From: Galactobacter caseinivorans
GTDB lineage: Bacteria > Actinomycetota > Actinomycetes > Actinomycetales > Micrococcaceae
Assembly (NCBI RefSeq): GCF_003640665.1
Contig: NZ_QQXL01000001.1
Coordinates: forward strand, 715,720 to 779,719
Length of the DNA: 64,000 nt
Direction of reading: 5' to 3'
Positions 38,410-46,190 of the stretch are shown here, piece by piece. Each line of letters opens with the position of its first letter. Positions within the stretch are counted from its first letter, which is position 1. A program made the position numbers and the translations under genes. Below the pieces are notes generated by a model. It did not search any database, had not been told where the DNA came from, and saw nothing but the letters and a program-made list of their open reading frames with translations.

Positions 38410-40008
38410 GTGTCGCAGACCAAGCCCGTCGTCCTGATCGCCGAGGAACTCTCGCCCGCCACCGTCCAGGCGCTGGGCCCGGACTTTGAGATCCGCTCTG
38501 CCAACGGGGCAGACCGCTCCGAATTGCTCTCCGCCATTGCAGATGTGGACGCCATCCTGGTCCGCTCCGCCACGCAGGTGGATGCGGAGGCCATCGCCGC
38601 CGCCAAGAACCTCAAGGTCATCGCCCGCGCCGGTGTTGGCCTGGACAACGTGGAGATCAAGGCCGCCACGCAGGCCGGCGTCATGGTCGTGAACGCCCCG
38701 ACCTCCAACGTCATCTCCGCCGCTGAACTCACGGTGGGTCACATCGTCTCCGCCGCCCGCAACATTCCGGCCGCCTCCGCGTCGCTCAAGGCCGGGCAGT
38801 GGAAGCGCTCGTCCTTCTCCGGCGTGGAGCTGTTTGAGAAGACCGCGGGCATCATTGGTCTGGGCCGCATCGGCGCCCTGGTCACCGCTCGCCTGCAGGG
38901 CTTTGGCATGAACATCGTGGCCTTTGACCCGTACGTGACTCCGTCCCGCGCGCAGCAGTTGGGCGTCAAGCTGGTTGACCTGGATGAGCTGCTCGGCACC
39001 GCTGACTTCATCACCATCCACATGCCCAAGACCCCGGAGACCACGGGCATGATCTCCACCGAGCAGTTCAACAAGATGAAGCCGAGCAGCTACGTGTTCA
39101 ACGTGGCACGCGGTGGCCTCATCGATGAGGACGCGCTCTTTGAGGCACTCTCCAACAACGTCATTGCCGGGGCTGGCATTGACGTGTTTGTCACGGAGCC
39201 TCCCACGGAGTCCCGGTTCATTGGGCTGGATAACGTCAACGTCACCCCGCACCTTGGCGCCTCCACCGAAGAGGCTCAGGAGAAGGCCGGCGTGGCCGTG
39301 GCCAAGTCCGTGCGCCTGGCACTGGCTGGCGAGTTGGTGCCGGATGCAGTGAACGTGGCCGGCGGCATCATCGATGAGTCGGTGCGACCGGGCATCCCGC
39401 TGGCAGAGAAGCTGGGCCGGATCTTTTCCGCGCTGGCCTCCGGTGAGCGTCTGGAGTCCGTGGAGCTCAACGTGGCGGGGGAGATTGCGGGCAAGGACGT
39501 CACCTCGCTCAAGCTCGCCGCGCTCAAGGGTGTCTTCACCGACGTTGTCTCTGACCAGGTCTCCTACGTGAATGCTCCCGTCCTTGCGGAGCAGCGCGGC
39601 GTAGAGACCCGCCTGACTACCACCGAGGTGTCAGAGGATTACCGCAATCAGCTCACGGTCTCCGGCGCCCTTGCCAACGGTGAGCAGCTCTCCGTGGCTG
39701 GCACGCTCACGGGCCCCAAGCAGATTCAGAAGCTGGTGGGTGTCTTTGGCCAGGAGCTGGAGATCCCCCTCTCCGAGCACCTGCTGGTGTTGCGCTACAC
39801 CGACCGCCCGGGCGTGGTAGGCACGTTGGGCCGCGCCTTGGGCGAGGCCCAGGTCAACATTGCCGGGATGCAGGTCTCCCGTGCGGGCCAGGGCGGCGAG
39901 GCCGTGGCCGTGGTGACCATCGACAACGCTCTGCCAGAGGGCGTCCTCGACGCAGTGGCGCAGGCCGTGCAGGCCACCACCGCCCGCGAGGTGGACCTGG
40001 AGGGCTGA
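38410..40008 (+). CDS. serA: D-3-phosphoglycerate dehydrogenase
   Basis: A 532-residue NAD-dependent enzyme that commits 3-phosphoglycerate to serine synthesis. NAD-binding motif GIIGLGRIGALV, catalytic region NVARGGLIDEDAL (Arg, Glu) and HLGASTEEAQEKA (His) are present. The long form is evident: an intervening domain (about 320-450) and a C-terminal ACT domain (LVLRYTDRPGVVGTLGRALG) that senses serine, as in Mycobacterium. Start GTG 38410 has GAAGG 7 nt upstream. It is followed by a hairpin at 40025-40052, so it is probably a single-gene unit. Confidence 0.97.
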   Translation: MSQTKPVVLIAEELSPATVQALGPDFEIRSANGADRSELLSAIADVDAILVRSATQVDAEAIAAAKNLKVIARAGVGLDNVEIKAATQAGVMVVNAPTSNVISAAELTVGHIVSAARNIPAASASLKAGQWKRSSFSGVELFEKTAGIIGLGRIGALVTARLQGFGMNIVAFDPYVTPSRAQQLGVKLVDLDELLGTADFITIHMPKTPETTGMISTEQFNKMKPSSYVFNVARGGLIDEDALFEALSNNVIAGAGIDVFVTEPPTESRFIGLDNVNVTPHLGASTEEAQEKAGVAVAKSVRLALAGELVPDAVNVAGGIIDESVRPGIPLAEKLGRIFSALASGERLESVELNVAGEIAGKDVTSLKLAALKGVFTDVVSDQVSYVNAPVLAEQRGVETRLTTTEVSEDYRNQLTVSGALANGEQLSVAGTLTGPKQIQKLVGVFGQELEIPLSEHLLVLRYTDRPGVVGTLGRALGEAQVNIAGMQVSRAGQGGEAVAVVTIDNALPEGVLDAVAQAVQATTAREVDLEG

Positions 40009-40024
40009 TAGCCCACAGCCCAAT

Positions 40025-40052
40025 GGTGTCCCCGCCAGGGTGCGGGGGCACC
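40025..40052 (+). terminator. Hairpin terminator of serA
   Basis: An 11-bp stem GGTGTCCCCGC / GCGGGGGCACC (one G-T pair) with a 6-nt loop, 16 nt past the serA stop. Confidence 0.65.
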
Positions 40053-40114
40053 CTCGTGTCGTCTAGAGCGAGTACCGCGGCGTCATCGGGAACAACCGAA
40101 ACCGGGTGAACCGG

Positions 40115-40120
40115 TATTGT
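40115..40120 (+). promoter_or_regulatory. -10 element, probable leaderless promoter of metG
   Basis: TATTGT ends 7 nt before the GTG at 40128, with no ribosome binding site between. Confidence 0.5.
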
Positions 40121-40127
40121 TGATGCG

Positions 40128-41690
40128 GTGAGCGCTACCCCGGAGCACCAGTCCTTTTACATCACGACGGCGATTTCTTACCCGAATGGCGTCCCCCATA
40201 TTGGGCACGCCTACGAGTTCATCGCTACGGATGCCATGGCGCGTTTCCGCCGCCTGGACGGCGAGGAGGTCTTTTTCCTCACCGGCACGGACGAGCACGG
40301 GCAGAAGATGCTCCAGACGGCACAGAAGGAGGGCGTGACGCCCGCCGATCTGGCGCGTCGCAACTCGGATAACTTCCAGGCCACCCAGGACGGTCTTGGC
40401 ATCAGCTACGACCGCTTCATCCGCACCACTGACGCCGATCACCACGCGGCCGCGCAGGCATTGTGGAAGCGCATGGAGGCCAACGGGGACATCTACCTAG
40501 ATAAGTACGCCGGGTGGTACTCGGTGCGGGATGAGGCCTACTACTCGGAGGAGGAGACGGAACTGCGCGCGGACGGCGTGCGGTACTCCACCGGCACGGA
40601 CACCGAGGTCACGTGGACGGAGGAGGAGTCTTACTTCTTCCGCCTGTCCCAGTACCAGGACCGGCTGCTTGCCCACTACGCCCAGCACCCCACCTTCGGC
40701 GCACCGCAGTCCCGCTTTAACGAGGTGATCCGCTTTGTGGAGGGTGGCCTGCAGGACCTGTCCATTTCCCGCACCACCTTTGATTGGGGTGTGCCCGTCC
40801 CTGGCGATCCCAAGCACGTCATGTATGTCTGGGTGGACGCGCTGACCAACTACCTCACCGGTGTTGGCTTCCCGGACACCGAGTCGGCGCAGTTCAAGCG
40901 TTTTTGGCCGGCGGATGTGCACGTGATCGGCAAGGACATCTCACGCTTCCACGCCATCTATTGGCCGGCGTTCCTGATGTCCGCGGGCCTGGAGCTGCCG
41001 CGCCGGGTCATGATCCACGGCTTCCTCAACAACAATGGCGTGAAGATGTCTAAGTCGCTGGGCAATGTGGTGTCCCCGGAGGACTTTGTTGATCAGTATG
41101 GCCTGGACCAGATGCGCTTCTTCTTCCTGCGGGAGGTGCCTTTTGGTGCGGATGGCTCCTACAGCCATGACGCCATTGTGGGCCGCATGAATGCGGATCT
41201 TGCCAACAACTTGGGCAATCTTGCCCAGCGCTCACTCTCCATGGTCGCCAAGAACCTGGACGGTCAGATGCCGCACCGGGGTGAGTTCACCGAGGCAGAT
41301 CAGGCGCTGCTCACGGCGGCGGGCGCGCTGTTGGAGACCTCGCGGGATCACTATGCGCGGCAGGAGTTCTCCCTTGCGCTGGAGGCCACGTGGCAGGTGC
41401 TCCACGAGGCCAATGCCTACTTCGCCGAGCAGCAGCCGTGGGTCCTGCGCAAGAATGACCCGGCCCGCATGGCGGACGTGTTGTGGGTGACCCTGGACGT
41501 GGTGCGCCGGGTGGCGCTGCTGGTGCAGCCGGTCATGCCGGATGCGGCGGATCAGTTGCTGGATGTGCTCGGGGTTCCGGCGGGTGCCTCCCGCACCTTC
41601 GCGGCGTTCGACGACGCGTTGGCGGCGGGCACGCAGTTGCCCCAGCCCACGCCGATCTTCCCCAAGTATGAGGAGCCCACTCAGGGCTAA
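40128..41690 (+). CDS. metG: Methionine--tRNA ligase
   Basis: A 520-residue class I aminoacyl-tRNA synthetase charging tRNA-Met. The HIGH motif is at residues 24-27 (PHIGHAYE) and KMSKS at 306-310 (VKMSKSLGN). The length shows a short form lacking the C-terminal tRNA-binding dimerisation domain, as in Mycobacterium. Start GTG 40128 is leaderless. It lies after serA but has its own promoter and a strong T-tailed terminator, so it is a single-gene unit. Confidence 0.97.
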   Translation: MSATPEHQSFYITTAISYPNGVPHIGHAYEFIATDAMARFRRLDGEEVFFLTGTDEHGQKMLQTAQKEGVTPADLARRNSDNFQATQDGLGISYDRFIRTTDADHHAAAQALWKRMEANGDIYLDKYAGWYSVRDEAYYSEEETELRADGVRYSTGTDTEVTWTEEESYFFRLSQYQDRLLAHYAQHPTFGAPQSRFNEVIRFVEGGLQDLSISRTTFDWGVPVPGDPKHVMYVWVDALTNYLTGVGFPDTESAQFKRFWPADVHVIGKDISRFHAIYWPAFLMSAGLELPRRVMIHGFLNNNGVKMSKSLGNVVSPEDFVDQYGLDQMRFFFLREVPFGADGSYSHDAIVGRMNADLANNLGNLAQRSLSMVAKNLDGQMPHRGEFTEADQALLTAAGALLETSRDHYARQEFSLALEATWQVLHEANAYFAEQQPWVLRKNDPARMADVLWVTLDVVRRVALLVQPVMPDAADQLLDVLGVPAGASRTFAAFDDALAAGTQLPQPTPIFPKYEEPTQG

Positions 41691-41715
41691 CGCAGCTGGT
41701 GGTGGTTCTTCATTT

Positions 41716-41748
41716 ACGGTGGCCCGGAACATGGTTCCGGGCCACCGT
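41716..41748 (+). terminator. Classical intrinsic terminator of metG
   Basis: A perfect 15-bp stem ACGGTGGCCCGGAAC / GTTCCGGGCCACCGT with 3-nt loop, followed by a T-rich run (attcttttgtcttttt). Confidence 0.85.
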
Positions 41749-41895
41749 ATTCTTTTGTCTTTTTGAGCCACTGGATCACCGTTTTCCCAGTCATCAGGTA
41801 ATGTACGGTTCGTCTTTAGATACTTTTCACCTGCATGTGATGTGCGGCCGGTTTGTAGTGGCGTGCCAAAGGCGGTCGCCGCTCGAGGGGAGAGC

Positions 41896-43434
41896 GTGTG
41901 CAGCGTGCTGGCGCCGCTTTTGGTCGACTGCTTCAAGACCACGTCCACCGAGCAACGGATCGCTGCGGCGTCTGTAGCCCGCCGGATCTCCGGAGGTGGC
42001 GCACCGAGGAACTCCGTTGAGGTGGGTCCTGGGTGGAGCGTGGAGTCCTGGGCGCAGGCGAATGCCAGGGTCGTTTCCGCGGCGCTGAGTGCCGCCGGGG
42101 TGCCGCACTTCCTGATGCCTGCCATGAACTGGCTTGACCCGGTGTTGGTCATGGACCGCGCCTCGCACCGCGTGGCCCAGGGGGTCTTGAAGGAGCTGTC
42201 CGGTCAGCCGGGGTGGCGGCTCACGCAGCACGGGACGCGGATGCGTCGCGATGCCCACGCGGGCGCCATCGCCTTGGAAACGGGGCGGGCCACCGTCAGC
42301 TGCCAGTGGTGGCGTTGTGTGGAGGAACCTGCGCCGCGCTCCGATGGCGGGCTGTACGCGCCGCGGACGCTGGTGGCCCAGAAGGGTGAGGTGCCGGGCC
42401 TCTTTTCCTATGTGTCAGAGGCACAGTGGTTGGAGTTGACCAAGAATCCCTTGGATCAGGGCTGGGACCCGTTGGTGGAGCAGGTTGCCGAGCCCATCGA
42501 CGCCGTTTACACCTGGGTGGACGGGTCAGACCCGGAGTGGATCCACCGCAAGAACCAGACGCTGGCTGGCTACGATCCCACGAGTGTGAACGCCACCGCC
42601 TTGTCTTTGGCGCGCTTTAGGAATCATGACGAGCTGCGGTATTCGCTCCGATCCCTGCAGATGAACGCTCCCTGGATCCGTCGGGTCTACATCGTGACGG
42701 ATCGCCAGGTTCCCGAGTGGTTGGTGCGTGATCATCCGCAGGTGACGGTGGTGGACCACCGGGACATTTTCAGCGATGCCTCCGCACTGCCCGTGTTCAA
42801 CTCGCACTCGATTGAGTCCCAGCTGCACCACATCAAGGGTCTCTCCGATCGCTATCTCTACCTGAATGACGATGTCTTTTTTGGCCGGCCCACCACGGCC
42901 GAGCAGTTCTTTGGGCCGGGCGGGGTGACCAAGTTCTTCCCGTCCACGTCCACGCTTGACCTGCAGCCGCCCTCGTCGCAGGACCTGCCCATCGTCTCTG
43001 CGGGCAAGAACAACCGCCGGATCATGCATCAGCTGTACGGGCGCCGCATCACGCGGCGGATGAAGCACACGCCTCACCCGCAAAACCGCGAGTTGCTGCA
43101 ACGCTTTGAGGACAAGCACCCGGAGGTGTTTGCCTCCGTGGTGTCTTCCGCCTTCCGGCACCCAAGCGATGTCTCCATCCCCGCGGCCCTTCACCCGTAT
43201 TTGGCGCTCATGGACGGGCGCGCTCACGAGGGCAAGCTGAGTTATGACTTTTTTGACCTGGGGGACTCTCAGGTGGAGGCCCGGTGGGCCAAGCTCCTGG
43301 TGCGCAGGGATCTGGACGTGTTCTGCATCAACGAGACGGAATCGTCGCTGCCGAGCACTGAGCGAGTTGACGCCGCGCTAGGCGCCATCCTTGAGCAGCT
43401 CTTTCCCGTTCCAAGTTCGGCGGAGCGAACGTGA
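41896..43434 (+). CDS. Stealth-family sugar-phosphate transferase (glycopolymer synthesis)
   Basis: A 512-residue cytoplasmic enzyme. Stealth conserved regions appear in order: CR1 IDAVYTWVDGSDPEW (about residue 202), CR2 [13 protein letters not shown] (about 242), CR3 FNSHSIESQLHHIKGLSDRY then LYLNDDVFFGRP (about 299-331), CR4 DLDVFCINE (about 473). Characterised family members transfer hexose-1-phosphate from a UDP-sugar, forming phosphodiester-linked capsules. The N-terminal 190 residues are variable and may set specificity. Start GTG 41896 has GAGGGG 5 nt upstream; the upstream open frame lacks a ribosome binding site. It is first in a cluster with nucleotide-sugar genes, after an AT-richer promoter region. 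Confidence 0.9.
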   Translation: MCSVLAPLLVDCFKTTSTEQRIAAASVARRISGGGAPRNSVEVGPGWSVESWAQANARVVSAALSAAGVPHFLMPAMNWLDPVLVMDRASHRVAQGVLKELSGQPGWRLTQHGTRMRRDAHAGAIALETGRATVSCQWWRCVEEPAPRSDGGLYAPRTLVAQKGEVPGLFSYVSEAQWLELTKNPLDQGWDPLVEQVAEPIDAVYTWVDGSDPEWIHRKNQTLAGYDPTSVNATALSLARFRNHDELRYSLRSLQMNAPWIRRVYIVTDRQVPEWLVRDHPQVTVVDHRDIFSDASALPVFNSHSIESQLHHIKGLSDRYLYLNDDVFFGRPTTAEQFFGPGGVTKFFPSTSTLDLQPPSSQDLPIVSAGKNNRRIMHQLYGRRITRRMKHTPHPQNRELLQRFEDKHPEVFASVVSSAFRHPSDVSIPAALHPYLALMDGRAHEGKLSYDFFDLGDSQVEARWAKLLVRRDLDVFCINETESSLPSTERVDAALGAILEQLFPVPSSAERT

Positions 43435-43506
43435 AGCAGCATTTGCCCACTGCGGGAGTCCAGATCAGCAGGCTTTTGAGCAGGACCACACGAAAGGTGA
43501 CGTCGA

Positions 43507-44112
43507 ATGAGCGTTCGAATCGTTGAGAGTGCCGACGTGGCGCAGGACGCCATCGTCGGCGACGGCAGCAGCGTCTGGCACCTTGCCCAGGTCCGTGAAG
43601 GCGCCACGCTCGGGCTGAACTGTGTGGTTGGCCGTGGTGCGTACATCGGCACCGGCGTGAGCCTGGGGGACGGCTGCAAAGTGCAGAACTACGCGCTGGT
43701 GTACGAGCCGGCCGAGCTGGGCCCGGGTGTGTTCATCGGACCGGCAGTGGTGCTGACTAATGACCACTTCCCCCGCGCCGTGAATCCGGATCTGACACCC
43801 AAGTCGGCTCACGACTGGGAGCCGGTGGGCGTCACCATCCTCGAGGGCGCATCCATCGGCGCAAGAGCCGTCTGCGTGGCACCACTGACCATCGGAAAGT
43901 GGGCCACCGTCGCCGCTGGCGCCGTGGTTGTCAAGAACGTGCCTGACTTTGCCTTGGTCGTTGGTGTCCCCGCCCGGCGCATCGGCTGGGTTGGCCGAGC
44001 GGGTGAGCCGCTCGTCGCGGACGAGGAGAATCCGCACTTTTTTATCTGCCCGGTGACTGCCGCGCGCTACGAAGAACTTGATCAAGAAACACTCCGAGAG
44101 GTGACGGTCTAA
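43507..44112 (+). CDS. Left-handed beta-helix N-acetyltransferase (WbpD/WlbB-like)
   Basis: A 201-residue hexapeptide-repeat acyltransferase. Repeats such as VGDGSSVWHLAQVREGATLG and IGTGVSLGDGCKV build the beta-helix; LTNDHFPRA is the characteristic WbpD/WlbB loop. In characterised systems this enzyme acetylates the 3-amino group of UDP-2-acetamido-3-amino-2,3-dideoxy-glucuronic acid using acetyl-CoA. The two following genes encode the matching aminotransferase and dehydrogenase, which strongly supports the role. ATG 43507 has AAGGTGA upstream. Its TAA overlaps the next ATG by one base. Confidence 0.87.
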   Translation: MSVRIVESADVAQDAIVGDGSSVWHLAQVREGATLGLNCVVGRGAYIGTGVSLGDGCKVQNYALVYEPAELGPGVFIGPAVVLTNDHFPRAVNPDLTPKSAHDWEPVGVTILEGASIGARAVCVAPLTIGKWATVAAGAVVVKNVPDFALVVGVPARRIGWVGRAGEPLVADEENPHFFICPVTAARYEELDQETLREVTV

Positions 44113-45209
44113 TGGCTGAATTCATTCCCCCCGCCAAGCCCATGATTGGCGAGGAAGAGATCGCCGCGGTCACCGCGGTGATGCGTTCGGGGATGGTGGC
44201 ACAAGGGCCTGAGGTCGCGGCCTTTGAGGAAGAGTTCTCCCCGGTCGCTGGGGGAGCGGAATGCATCGCCGTAAATTCCGGCACGTCCGCGCTTCACCTT
44301 GGCCTGATCGCGGCAGGGATTGGGCGTGGGGATGAGGTCATTGTCCCGTCCTTCACGTTCGCCGCCACGGCGAATTCTGTGGTGATCGCCGGTGGCACCC
44401 CTGTCTTTGTCGATATCGATCCGGTGTCCTTCTGCATGGATCCGGTGGCCGCAGAGGCCGCCATCACGCCCCGGACCAAGGCCATCATGCCGGTGCACCT
44501 CTACGGTCACCCGGCCGACGTCGTCAGCCTGAAGAAGATCGCAGATCGGCACGGGATCCTCTTGTTGGAGGACGCGGCTCAGGCTCATGGGGCCAGCCTC
44601 GCCGGGCGGGCCGTCGGATCATTTGGTGCCTTTGGGGCCTTCTCCTTTTATCCCACCAAGAACATGACCTCGGGGGAGGGCGGCATCGTCAGCACCGGCG
44701 ACCCTCAGCTTGCTCGGACGGTGCGCCTGCTGCGCAACCAGGGCATGGAGCAGCGCTATGCCAACGAACTGGCGGGGTTCAACGCGCGTATGACGGACAT
44801 TCACGCAGCCATCGGGCGGGTCCAGCTGACCAAGTTGGAGGGGTGGACGCAGCAGAGGCGCCGGAATGCGGCGGCGCTGGATGAGGGGCTCCAGGGTGTG
44901 GTGGTGCCTGCCGTCGCGGACGGCGCCGTCCACGTCTACCACCAGTACACCGTCCGCGTTCCTGGGCTGGATCGAGACCGATTCATGCAGGCGCTGCGGG
45001 AGGAATGGAAGGTCGGAAGCGGCGTGTACTACCCGATCCCGAACCACCGGCTCCCCTCCCTCAAGCAGTTTGCTCCCGGCCTGGATCTGCCCCAAACGGA
45101 GGCGGCCGCCGCAGAGGTCTTCTCTCTCCCCGTGCACCCGTCGCTGTCGCAGGCAGATATTGAGCGCGTCATTGAGGCCGTCAACGCCGTGGCGAAGGCA
45201 GGTGCCTGA
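44112..45209 (+). CDS. DegT/DnrJ/EryC1/StrS aminotransferase (WbpE/WlbC-like)
   Basis: A 365-residue PLP enzyme of the sugar aminotransferase family. Lys183 in SFYPTKNMTSGEGG is the internal aldimine lysine; LLEDAAQAHGA (Asp154, Gln157) contacts the cofactor; the N-terminus IPPAKPMIGEEEIAAVTAVM is typical. In the predicted pathway it transfers an amino group to UDP-2-acetamido-3-keto-glucuronic acid. It overlaps the preceding stop (TAATG) and the following start (TGATG), showing tight translational coupling. A related sugar substrate remains possible. Confidence 0.88.
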   Translation: MAEFIPPAKPMIGEEEIAAVTAVMRSGMVAQGPEVAAFEEEFSPVAGGAECIAVNSGTSALHLGLIAAGIGRGDEVIVPSFTFAATANSVVIAGGTPVFVDIDPVSFCMDPVAAEAAITPRTKAIMPVHLYGHPADVVSLKKIADRHGILLLEDAAQAHGASLAGRAVGSFGAFGAFSFYPTKNMTSGEGGIVSTGDPQLARTVRLLRNQGMEQRYANELAGFNARMTDIHAAIGRVQLTKLEGWTQQRRRNAAALDEGLQGVVVPAVADGAVHVYHQYTVRVPGLDRDRFMQALREEWKVGSGVYYPIPNHRLPSLKQFAPGLDLPQTEAAAAEVFSLPVHPSLSQADIERVIEAVNAVAKAGA

Positions 45210-46183
45210 TGACCACGCTGAAGATGGGCCTCATCGGTCTCGGCGCCATGGGCCGCCACCACGCTCGCCTGATTCGGCAGACGGAGGGCGTTGAGCTGGT
45301 CGCCGTCGCAGATCCCGGGGGAGACCCCTTTGGTGTGGCAGGCGAGCTCGCTGTCTTGCCCAACGTTCAGGCGCTGGTGGAGGCGGGGATCGACGCAGCC
45401 GTGGTGGCCGTTCCCACGATTTTTCACGAGGACGTTGCCCTTGCGCTCGCTGCTGCCGGCATCCATGCCATGGTGGAGAAGCCGATTGCCCACGATGTAG
45501 CGGCGGGTATTCGCATCGCCGATGCCTTTGAGGCCGCAGGTCTGGTGGGGACCGTTGGATACGTCGAGCGATGCAATGCCGCGATCGTCCAGATGCGCAG
45601 GCGCATGGCTGCAGGGCAGCTCGGGGAGATTTATCAGATCACCACCTCCCGCCAGAGCCCCTTCCCGGTTCGCATCGCGGATGTGGGCGTGGTGAAGGAC
45701 TTGGCGACGCATGACATCGATCTGACGGCTTGGCTCGCTGACTCGACCTACGCCTCCATCCACGCTGAAGTCACTCACCGCGCCGGGCGCCAGCATGAGG
45801 ACATGGTGGTAGCTAGCGGCAAGATGGCCAACGGCATCGTGGTTAATCACACGGTGAACTGGCTGGCCCCCTTCAAGGAGCGCCGCACCACAGTCATCGG
45901 AGAAAAGGGCGCGTTCATCGCGGACACTGCCACGGGGGACCTCACCTATTACGCCAACGCGTCGGTGGACACCGAGTGGGAAGAAATGGCTGCCTTCCGT
46001 GGCCCCAGCGAGGGGGATGTGACGCGCTATGCCTTCGCCAAGCCGGAGCCGTTGGCAGTGGAGCACCTGAACTTCGCCAGGGCCTTGCGTGGCGAACCCA
46101 ACTCGGCAGTGTCAATGCGCGAGGGCGTGCGCACCCTGGAAACCATCGAACGTGTGCTGGCTGCCGCCGGCATCAGCAACTAA
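45209..46183 (+). CDS. Gfo/Idh/MocA oxidoreductase (WbpB/WlbA-like sugar dehydrogenase)
   Basis: A 324-residue NAD(H)-dependent oxidoreductase. N-terminal Rossmann motif GLIGLGAMGRHHARLI, catalytic Lys91 in MVEKPIAHD and the His-Asp pair of LATHDIDLTAW (His168, Asp169) are conserved. Such enzymes oxidise C3 of UDP-GlcNAc-uronate before amination by the neighbouring aminotransferase. The gene order acetyltransferase, aminotransferase, dehydrogenase completes the WlbB-C-A set; the UDP-GlcNAc 6-dehydrogenase that makes the uronate is not in this window. It is coupled to the upstream gene through TGATG. Confidence 0.87.
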   Translation: MTTLKMGLIGLGAMGRHHARLIRQTEGVELVAVADPGGDPFGVAGELAVLPNVQALVEAGIDAAVVAVPTIFHEDVALALAAAGIHAMVEKPIAHDVAAGIRIADAFEAAGLVGTVGYVERCNAAIVQMRRRMAAGQLGEIYQITTSRQSPFPVRIADVGVVKDLATHDIDLTAWLADSTYASIHAEVTHRAGRQHEDMVVASGKMANGIVVNHTVNWLAPFKERRTTVIGEKGAFIADTATGDLTYYANASVDTEWEEMAAFRGPSEGDVTRYAFAKPEPLAVEHLNFARALRGEPNSAVSMREGVRTLETIERVLAAAGISN

Positions 46184-46190
46184 GGACAGC